In this document: piece by piece, positions 55,805-64,000 of the stretch | How positions within the stretch are numbered: the stretch's first letter is position 1 | How the letters are laid out: the number at the start of each line of letters is the position of its first letter | Source of the DNA: Mariannaea sp. PMI_226 | Lineage: Eukaryota; Ascomycota; Sordariomycetes; Hypocreales; Nectriaceae | Direction: 5' to 3' | Length of the DNA stretch: 64,000 nucleotides | Assembly: GCA_024336345.1 (NCBI GenBank) | Contig: JANFOG010000007.1 | Coordinates: forward strand, 930,001 to 994,000 | Notes under the pieces: model-generated | What the model saw: only the letters and a program-made list of their open reading frames with translations | Database searches by the model: none | What the model was told of the DNA's origin: nothing | Position numbers and translations under genes: made by a program

Positions 55805-57259
55805 ATATGTACACACGGTACATCGACTTTGGGATTCAGAATTGGGCAGCAATAACAGACTCGGAGTCAGAATGCAAAAGCTTTGAGCGTGTTTGGAGCA
55901 GGGAAAGCATTCCAGAACATCTCGATTCTGTATCCTGGAAAAGTCGACCGTGGTCTACAATTAATTCATGTGGTATCTAATGTATTGCGCATATACTTCT
56001 CCTCTAAGCTCTAGATGAGGTTGCACGGACTGCCGGTCCTGCACTAGGCTTGGAAACCTTTTGAGTCTATAATTAGTGGTAAATAAAGTGGTTTGATGGC
56101 ATAACTTATATGTGCTTAGCAAAAGTGAAGATGTCGAATTGCCATATCATAGTAACAAAACTTGTCTGATGCATATTTTCAGGATAGTACCCATTGCTTG
56201 GCGAGTCGCGATCCATGAGCACATATCCCGCACTCCATAAATGAGAAAAACTGCTACCTCCATTGGCATATCTCCTGAGAAGCAGTTGGCTGTTGATCAA
56301 ACACGCACACAGATGCGACGGTATCTGTATCTGTGTGGCACCGAAATTTGTGCGACAATTCGTCAGAAGCAGAGCTGTTTGTCATGGCATCGGCCTAGAG
56401 GTATTTGGCGATCCCTATCCATCCAACAAAGATGAGCTTCACAGCCACAGTGCTGATTTTGTTTTAAAGGTTCAACGATATCCTGGTAGAGGGAGCAGAT
56501 GCAAAAATTGACAACGCTTTCCAATGCTGTCGAATTGACCTATTTACTCATAAGATTACTTGGTGTTGAGCTTTAGGTGGTTGGCCCGGAAAAACCTGTG
56601 CCCGGTAGATATCCTGGCCATGCGTCGACCACAGGAACCACCAAGGTATTACTCAAGTGCTACTTCGATCAAAGCGTCTGCTACTTAGGGGGTTGCATGA
56701 GAAAAGGAACTGCCGAGTCTGGTAACCCGAAATAGGCGAATCGTTATTACTCATCCTAGGCGGGGAGACGTATATGAAAGGTGCTGACACGGAAATCTTA
56801 CATGTTGCATTCTTTTGTCGACATCATCATCATTGTCTGCCTGATACATGCCTCAAGCTCTATTGTACGATAAATGCCAAATAAGAGGTGCATGAGTGCC
56901 TTTACATGCGAGAGGGAGGTGGTCGATTGTCCACCCGACTCTAGGAATACTGACGAGGCTTGGATATGATAGGTGCTGGTTGAGCTTATACCCGAGAACG
57001 CCCCCACGAAGGAGGGTCGTCTTGCTTGATTCGTGCATTTCAGTGTGTTTTGAGAATTCGAATGAGGAAGTAATGTGATATGAGGCGTCGTATTTTGATT
57101 TGCCTTGCATAAAGCCTCACCCAAGGTTACATTTGCTTTTCACTGCTCAGGCTCCTAGAGCCGCACACAAGCCTTTTGGCTCTTGAGGACGATTAAATAG
57201 ACGAATTCCAACTCCCAACTGATTCCACATCTTTTCCCCTCTAGAGATTGTTAACCATC
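55805..57259. other. intergenic, nothing recognised
   Basis: About 1.45 kb without supported genes. An open stretch at about 56340-56511 (plus) looks weakly coding, but it has no start and no family resemblance. Confidence 0.45.
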
Positions 57260-58312
57260 ATGGCATTCAGACATGGTCTGATGTATCCGTATGGATACGA
57301 GCCAAGGTATCCTCCTCCTCCTCCATACCCTCCTCATCCTGGATTCAACCCTCAATTCGGACATCCACCTCCTCCTCCACCACCACCACCGCCGCCGCCG
57401 CCGCCGCCGCCACCGCCAGGATCTGGTTTCCACGGAGTGCCTATCGGCCAACCACAGCCAGTATATAACGGATATTCAAACTGGCCTACTTCACCGGGAT
57501 ATTCTAATAACTATGGATATGGGCCTGGACCAAATGATTATGCACCAACGTGGCTCTCGCAGCCGTTCGATCCTCAATACGTGGAGCCGCCTGCACAACC
57601 TCAACCGGTACACCCCAGGGTGGCCAGGCCGGCAGCCTACCGCGAGTCTCCGGACGAATGGCATAATATAGCACCGGACCGTGATGCACAGTATAGAGAC
57701 CGAAGACCGCCATCGCGACGGAGGGCGAGGACGAGAAATCCTCGAGAGGAACAACCCGAAGAAAGGCCTGTCAAGATCACAATCAAGCCTGGACGAACTG
57801 AAAGAAGAGGGGATGAGGAATCAGAGAACTATGACTCAATTCATGGTGGCACTGAGGAAAGGGCACGAGGACGACGCTACGACCAGCCACGAGCACCATC
57901 AAGCAACAGGGCAGCCGATGGTTCTCGCGCTTCTTTCCACAGATACCGACCTCGCCAACCCAATCACGGAGTCCGCATTAATATCCCCAACGTCAGGGAA
58001 CCTGGTAATATGCGTGATAGAGTTCGGATTGTGCGAGAGGCTCCAGTGTCGCCGACCGAAGAGAGAATGCGGGCAGCCAGGGACCACATACATGCTACGA
58101 ACGCGTACGAACGTGTTGAGCCACTCATGAGAGACCGGGCCTTTCAGCCTAGAACATGGGGGGAAGAGAGCAACTCAGCCTATCTGCGAAGTTTGGCTTC
58201 GAGAATCAGTCCTGATGACACAGACTCGGTCGTCGTACTTGCCATGTTGGACGTGGTTGGTCGGTACTTGGAGGGAACCAGCCGAGGAGCAACTGTAGCA
58301 TGGTCATCCTGA
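57260..58312 (+). CDS. proline- and arginine-rich disordered protein (350 aa)
   Basis: ATG at 57260 (ATCATGG) and TGA at 58310-58312 with no intron. Residues 1-130 are Pro/Tyr/Gly-rich and contain a run of 18 prolines coded by mixed CCT, CCA and CCG. Residues about 130-280 are Arg/Asp/Glu-rich. The last 80 residues are less biased and may form a short helical domain (SAYLRSLASRI, then SVVVLAMLDVVGRYLEG). No RNA-binding or other domain is visible, although PPP/RGR composition is common in RNA- or actin-linked proteins. The run of CCG codons is prone to slippage, so length may vary between strains. Function unknown. Confidence 0.75.
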   Translation: MAFRHGLMYPYGYEPRYPPPPPYPPHPGFNPQFGHPPPPPPPPPPPPPPPPPPGSGFHGVPIGQPQPVYNGYSNWPTSPGYSNNYGYGPGPNDYAPTWLSQPFDPQYVEPPAQPQPVHPRVARPAAYRESPDEWHNIAPDRDAQYRDRRPPSRRRARTRNPREEQPEERPVKITIKPGRTERRGDEESENYDSIHGGTEERARGRRYDQPRAPSSNRAADGSRASFHRYRPRQPNHGVRINIPNVREPGNMRDRVRIVREAPVSPTEERMRAARDHIHATNAYERVEPLMRDRAFQPRTWGEESNSAYLRSLASRISPDDTDSVVVLAMLDVVGRYLEGTSRGATVAWSS

Positions 58313-60960
58313 GGGGATGTCACAGTTTGCGCGGTGAAATATGCAATGTGAGGAAGAGTGGCAAATGCAATAATGCAATGGAACTACAGGCAGCATTTCT
58401 TTGTACGATCATGTGAGGGTGAGTCGGCAATAATGGCCAATGGAGGTGGGCAGTAATGGGGGAAAACCGACCGGATGTGTGACAATTATCATGTATTAAA
58501 AGATTGTGTATGAATTATGCTAGACAGCGAACACTGAGAAGAATATTATGCATTATGCAAAGGACCATACATTTCTGGAATACGTGTTGATACTCTCTTT
58601 CGATAGACGCCTTATTAGTCTTGAATACCACTTGGTGAAGGAGATAGAGGATGGTCGGTCTCCTGGCCGGTCCAAGTAATATGATAGACTGGGTACCTAT
58701 TCAGCGCATCAAGCAGGTTGTAGGCCCATTATTGACCTGCTACGTTCAATCCGTCGACTTCTACCACCAGATCATCCTTACGAATGGCTCCTCCAACCTC
58801 ACTCAAGACCGACCAAGCACCGACCAAGCGTGTCGGTTTGTTGTTGCTTTTCGGCTGTGCAGAAACAAAGATGTGTTTTTATTTTCATTTTTATTGGTTT
58901 AAATTTTTTTTATTTTTCAATTTTCAATTTTTTCATTGGAAAATTGCTGCACTTTCTGACCGCTCATTGAGCTCAATTCCTCATCTCCGCCGGGTGGTGG
59001 CGCTGGTCAACATGCAATTGACGGATCATGTGTACACCATGGGGATGAGGTGGCAGGTCTTGACTGGCCTCCGCGCCTCTTCCCACCCTCCTGTTTCTGC
59101 AACACTGCCATTAAAGGATCTAGCCTTCTGCCAATACCACAGAATCTCGTTAGCTGCTGGGTCGCGGCCCAGTGAGCCTGTTCTTTGCCAATCCTTTCTC
59201 CTTTCCTAGGCCCGCTTCACTTTGATTCGGGACTGCGACAATTTTCCACCCTCATGCATCATGTAACTTGGGAGAAGAACATGACTAAGGTAGCGGCCTT
59301 CTGATCGGAACATTCAACTTCGCTTAGTCTCTGCATACCTTAAGAATATCAAGTGCTAGCCCGCCCATCTGAGTACGAGTGAATTATGGTAGTGGGAGTA
59401 GGTACTTCATGCTATTGCTATACGGTGTGTGTGAGGGGAGCCTTTTTGAGCCTTGGAGCTTTCAAAGAGCAGCATTTCTCAACGTATCGTATGCGGAAAA
59501 CCTCACCCTGGACTGCCCCATCTTCCTCCTGCATGGCAACGAGCCTAGACGTGTCCTGGCGTGATTTGGTAGTCACAAATGCATGTCGTCACGCCTCGGC
59601 TAAAGAGCTCGTCGCCTCAGACTCCGCATTGGCTGTATATCAATTTGCCATACTACAGGCAACGATGCCCGTCTTCCAAAGGCCTCAACAACTGCACAAA
59701 CCGTCAACCATGTTGCCACCTTAATAGCCACATCGCTCTCTTCAACTGGCTTGAAATTGAAATAATCTGATTACTCCTCCCACGCGTATGTTACCAGCGA
59801 TAGGACTCGAAGACATGTACTAGGGCTACCTCAGCGATTGATCTGATATCCAGACGACCTCGCCTGAAGTGCTGGCTTCATATAAGACATAGCCTTCACA
59901 CACTCACAGAGATACTACCCAATACTTGAAGCTTCCCCCTTTGTTTTTTTTTTTTTTTTTTTTCGTTTACCAACATCTCATGAACAACGCGCAAAATCTG
60001 TTCAAACTCCATTTATATCACACATGCAAGTTGTCTCTTATATGAGAATTCATAACAAATAGTAAAACATTTCTCTAATCTGCTACTCTCTTGAACAATG
60101 ACCTATATTACCTTACCTGAGCATGAAGGCAGAAACGAATAAGTGACTCACTTGTCTATCCAGACCTCAAAGTTGAATATCGGTATCATAAAGATGGCAC
60201 GCAAGTCTCTGAAATTCAGATATCAGTGAAAAGCCTGACGATAAAGATTGAAAAAATGTCACTCTGGCGTGCAGCGACCGGTTCAGACAAGCTTGATAGA
60301 TGAAGTCGTGGAAGCGACCAAGATTTTCTACACCTTTGACACCATCTTCATCAGTTTACTATTTGCTTTGCCTATGCATTACGTTAATACGCGTCGCTTG
60401 GACCTTCTCTTCCTTCCTTTTGCACCGTCCTATCTGGTTGGTGAAGTCCAATACGCACATTCGGAGATTGAAGACACGGCCACTATATTTGTTCGGAACA
60501 GAGCTTCAGCTTCATTCGATAGTATAAAGATCATCAATAATCTGCAACTTCGCAATCAAATTGAGTGTGAATCATAGCAAGAGGACTTCAAGTCGAATGG
60601 AGGGAAAAGGTTGAAGTCATCAGTTACTCATCCACGAATAATAGGATCTCGGCCCATGGAATCGACGTCGTCCTACCTGTTCATGGTTTCGTGATAAGCG
60701 TTTGAAAATAGGATGTGCAAACAAAAGTGAGAACACGAACCACACCTAAAGCAGCCGAGATGCAAACCCGTTTCGCCCATTTGTGTTTGCGAGAAACAGA
60801 CTACAAGAAACTACGCAATATCCTCTCTTCAACCATGTTCCACATGCCCGGAGGAACCGGTAATTTGACATACGCGCAAGGTTTCTTCACAAGGTTTAGG
60901 GAATAACTTGTGCATGTCGCCTGCAAGATAGAGGCTGTGACATAGCCCGGTGGTAGGAAT
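58313..60960. other. gene-free stretch of 2.6 kb
   Basis: No supported gene. A poly-T run of about 21 lies at 59943-59963. Short plus-strand frames (59386-59724 and 60248-60577) lack coding composition or a proper start. Confidence 0.45.
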
Positions 60961-61151
60961 CAGTGCAATGGCAACCTGGTTGATCAAGTCTGGGACAATG
61001 AAGCTATATCGCCGCTCTTGATCAAGGGCATCAATTGAAACACCAGCTTCTGGCCTCAATGACATCACCATAACCCGTCATCTCTTTGAAGAGCCATATA
61101 GGCTGTATGCCAGGTTGAAAGAAGCAGCGGATCGTCTACCTCGCCACCTAC
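60961..61151 (+). pseudogene. possible decayed coding fragment
   Basis: The frame ending at TAG near 61151 reads as plausible protein (DITITRHLFEEPYRLYARLK, then EAADRLPRHLL). The upstream part (LVDQVWDNEAISPLLIKG) is in a different frame, one shift away. No family recognised. It is listed as a weak relic. Confidence 0.25.
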
Positions 61152-62021
61152 TGTAGGCTCACGAGGGCAATGTCCCAAAAGAGTAAGCAGCTATGTCAGA
61201 TGTCTTACGAAACTGATCTATTGTCCCGCAAGCTCCGGAGTCGAAATCAACAAACATTCTAACGAAACATCAAGAAGCACCCGGGAGCGCCCCCCTGAGC
61301 AAGTCGCTGAAAATTTGAGCTTGAAACAAATTTAGCAAGAGTTTGCTGGTTAAAATTTGTGGTGAATCTCGACCGAGACAGCGTGGAGTTGAAGAAGGCA
61401 ATGGCATCTCAGCAATGACATGCTATGATTTCATCGCAACCAATCCCATTTTCATTCGATGAGCTCAGGCGCCTGGATGGCTGTGTAGCTAGTCCATGGT
61501 GTGACCTCGACCTTTGAACGCAAAGGGTGTGTAGGGCATCAATTGGCGACTCATGATCGAGAAATCCCAAATTTGAATTGGAGCTATGCAACTGAACGTC
61601 GCATTTCTGGCTTTGTGGCGGGTTCGAAGGCCACAGTGCACTGTGCTTTGGCAAAATTCAATCCATCACATCGACATTCCAGGTTGCCAGGTCGCATAGT
61701 GAGGGAATCTTGGTATTTGGGAAACGCCACTCAGCACTGTGCTGTGAAAGGGGGCATTGCAAGTTTGTTTAACCACCTCCAATGAACGTTGGGGATCATC
61801 AAGGAATGACGTGGATGCAGCATCACACCATCACGAGATCGAGATGAAATGACGACACTTGTTGCAAGTCTCTTTTTAGTTGTTTGGATATTTGAAGCAC
61901 AGCTTACCTCAGTTCAAAAACTCACTTCTTCCCAAAAAAAACCTCCACCCTTGACACCAAGTACAACTAAGGAATACCAAACCATCTACAAACACAACTG
62001 CTACTTCACGTCTACTGCACC
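61152..62021. other. intergenic, leader of the 75-aa gene at right
   Basis: No gene supported. The final 100 bp are A/C-rich and look like a fungal leader (AACACAACTGCTACTTCACG). Confidence 0.45.
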
Positions 62022-62309
62022 ATGACAGGACCAGGATACACTGATGAGGTGGCTGATGAAAGCCACGACCTCATTCACAACGCCGAGTTGGAGGAACAGA
62101 AGGTCTGCTAGATCAATCCATTGTCCAGGATACAACAGACTTCGCTAACGGGCTTTGTGCAGCTCCATGGCCGTGATGCCATGACCGAGGAGGACCCCGG
62201 CCCAATGCAGAAGGGCAGCCTAGGAGATGCTCCTCCGATGCAATCGACCGGACAGCAGAAGGAGTCAACGATGGAAAAAATCAAAGACGCCTTGCACATG
62301 AAGAAATAA
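62022..62309 (+). CDS. small hydrophilic hypothetical protein (75 aa), two exons
   Basis: Exon 62022-62102, intron 62103-62162 and exon 62163-62309 join in frame to 75 residues. The start is MTGPGYTDEVADESHD, and the end is STMEKIKDALHMKK, a basic amphipathic helix. The protein has no Cys, no signal peptide and high charge, like small stress- or conidiation-related fungal proteins, but I cannot name a family. The donor (AAG-GTCTGC) is weak, while the acceptor (TTTGTGCAG) and a GCTAAC-like branch are good. Without splicing the frame would stop three codons later. Confidence 0.6.
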
Positions 62310-62757
62310 GTCGCAAAGTGAGACGCTGAGCAGAACATATGCAGTATGGAGGAAGCAGGTCTTTTGTCCGCTCGCTCACGGTCGAACTACCAAATTGCAC
62401 TAAATACTAAAATCCCAAATCTGTCAATTGCATTATTTGCAGCCCTATAAAGAGTGATAAGGCGTGACCTCATGATGCCTATGGTTGAAAATATGTACAA
62501 GGGTAAAGACTGTTACGAAGAATAGGTATATAAACGGGTGTGAGCTCCTGGTTCGTGAGAGCTCGCGAGAAGAGAAGAAATTGGGTATCAAGACCGCTCC
62601 AAACACCCTCCAAAAAAAGAAACTCCGAATCATCAACGCCGTGGCCATCCAGATATGTAGAGCTCGCGAAGCTTTCGGAAGAGGGCCCTGCTAGAGGGCG
62701 CTTGATCATAACTCCGATGCTTCCATGAAACCCCATATATTCAAAATATGTACGTGA
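62310..62757. other. convergent 3' regions
   Basis: About 450 bp between two stops. Nothing recognised. Confidence 0.55.
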
Positions 62758-63567
62758 TCAAAACCACCATGATGTGCTCACGCAAAGGAAGCATGAGAAC
62801 AGCATCACGAGCATCAAGCTCGGGTTGAAGTGATGGCCAGAAGCAGAGTTGTCGTCCCCACCGCCCGTGGTCGGAGTAGTGATTGAGACCGAACCGTTGG
62901 TAGCCAGAATCTTCTTACCACTGGGGTAAGCGATATTGAAAACGGGGAGGCCGTTCAATGCCACCTGAAGCCCGAGCGTATGTGGGCACGAGGCCTGGTT
63001 GGCGTTCGGCCAGTCGAGATCGCACTCTTCGTTGTAGCCCAGGGTGCAAATGGCGTCGTCGATGTTGTACAGAACGTAGTTGTCACCGACCCAGCTGGTG
63101 TTCTGGTCCAGACAACTGGCGAGGAAGTTCATGCTATTGGAGGCGCTCAGCGGCAGCTTGCCGTGCTTCGTGTCGATGAGATGCTTGCACTTGGACGGCT
63201 CAACGTCTTTGTACGTCATTTCCACGGCGCCTCCCGTCGTAGGCTTCTTGGTGGCCGAGGAGCCGGTGTAGAGGTAGTTCCAAGCATCGTAGCTGATGTC
63301 GTGGGCGCCCTGCGACTGGTCGATGCGGAGGAGGTAGAGAGAGCGGTCTTCATAGGTGACTTCGACGCAGAAGTTGGAGCAGTCAACGTCATTGGGCCAG
63401 TAGGCGATGCGATTCACGTCGACTTTGCAACCGAGGACACCTATTGAAGAAGAGTAGCTATCATGGGGCGTGGCCCAGATTGTTCCGCCGCTGTCGGCTC
63501 CCGAGGCGGACAGTGCCAAGGCAGACAGGGAGACGAGCAGCGGGGCGAGCGGAGCACTGCACCGCAT
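62758..63567 (-). CDS. GPI-anchored Cys-rich surface protein (269 aa)
   Basis: Single exon, ATG 63567-63565. A signal peptide (MRCSAPLAPLLVSLSALALS) and a C-terminal hydrophobic tail (PSLMLVMLFSCFLCVST) preceded by small residues (DDNSASG) indicate GPI attachment. The body has about eight cysteines: GCKVDV, DCSNFC, SKCKH, SCLDQ, ICTLG, ECDLDW and SCPHT. The N-terminal part (NDVDCSNFCVEVTYEDRS, then GAHDISYDAWNYL) resembles the double-psi barrel of expansin-like or barwin-type proteins, as seen in some fungal wall proteins. This likeness is by eye. N-glycosylation sequons (NTS, NGS) are present. A wall or plasma-membrane location is well supported; the biochemical role is not. Confidence 0.85.
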   Translation of the reverse strand: MRCSAPLAPLLVSLSALALSASGADSGGTIWATPHDSYSSSIGVLGCKVDVNRIAYWPNDVDCSNFCVEVTYEDRSLYLLRIDQSQGAHDISYDAWNYLYTGSSATKKPTTGGAVEMTYKDVEPSKCKHLIDTKHGKLPLSASNSMNFLASCLDQNTSWVGDNYVLYNIDDAICTLGYNEECDLDWPNANQASCPHTLGLQVALNGLPVFNIAYPSGKKILATNGSVSITTPTTGGGDDNSASGHHFNPSLMLVMLFSCFLCVSTSWWF

Positions 63568-64000
63568 TTCTGTTTTGTCTCAAAGGGTCAGAAAAAGAAA
63601 AGAATGAATGAATGACGAAAATGAGGGGTGGGAGAGACTGTGAATGAGTGCGTGAGAGAGAGAGCGTGGCTAATAGGCAGACATAGAATGAGTGACTTGC
63701 GGCATCATCATCAAGAGACTTGCTTGATGGGTCGCGCGGTTGACAACGAAGAAATTGACGCCGTCGCGTGAGGCCAGGCGAAAAAAAAGTAGGTGAGTTA
63801 ATTTAGGGGGACGTACGCACTTTGCTGGATTTCCTGTTCTGGTTAGAAGCTTTTCGGGCACCATCGTGGAATTGGCTTCATGTCCCGAGATGATCCTAAT
63901 TGGGTTTAGTTCAGTGATGTGGCTTTTTTGCGTACTGTGCCTGTTGTGATCGCAAACTGTATTCACAAACTGTGGTAACGCATTGCGCTCGCCGTCTTGC
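63568..64000. other. upstream region of the GPI protein gene
   Basis: Promoter side of the GPI gene, with a GA-rich run at 63650-63668. No further gene begins before the window ends. Confidence 0.5.

Overview
The window is nuclear DNA from a filamentous ascomycete, most likely a Sordariomycete and probably Hypocreales. This is an inference from gene structure: short introns (about 50-130 nt) with GTAAGT/GTATGT donors and CTAAC-like branch sites, pyrimidine-rich leaders, a class I hydrophobin, a Pth11-like receptor and a Sem1-PGK-Iml2 housekeeping block. No rRNA, tRNA, CRISPR array or prokaryotic signal was recognised. Exon joins were worked out by hand from reading frame and splice signals, so terminal exons are less certain than the bodies of genes.

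Left part (1-17.5 kb) is accessory in character. It opens with two unrecognised genes transcribed divergently from a 146-bp gap (108-745 minus, 892-3096 plus). A secreted metallophosphoesterase follows (3971-5326). Next comes a decayed copy of a piece of the 734-residue gene (5575-5830) carrying changes of the type left by repeat-induced point mutation. An 8-kb island (6235-14260) then holds four genes with signal peptides and no recognised function: 484, 143 and 322 residues, plus a very small cysteine-rich peptide whose reading frame seems to break. Gene-free DNA fills 14.3-17.5 kb.

Middle part (17.5-45.7 kb) is conserved core genome: an Mpv17/PMP22 membrane protein, phosphoglycerate kinase, the 26S proteasome/TREX-2 subunit Sem1, Iml2, a sterol-desaturase-like membrane enzyme, a long alpha/beta-hydrolase with a disordered N-terminal half, the spliceosomal debranching-related factor Cwf19, an amino-acid permease and a Pth11-like seven-helix receptor. 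Between the last two sits a structurally complete 1,279-bp Tc1/mariner element. It has 37-bp perfect inverted repeats, TA on both sides and an intact DD34E transposase.

Right part (45.7-64 kb) is gene-poor. It holds one weak three-exon gene (51529-52213), a decayed coding fragment (53312-53624), a class I hydrophobin (55402-55804), a proline/arginine-rich disordered protein (57260-58312), a 75-residue protein (62022-62309) and a GPI-anchored cysteine-rich surface protein (62758-63567).

The core genes have unrelated jobs (glycolysis, protein turnover, splicing, transport) and form no obvious cluster. The flanks are linked only by theme: secreted or wall-associated products, orphan families, decayed paralogues and a transposon. 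That is the usual picture of fast-evolving, host- or environment-facing regions of a fungal chromosome.
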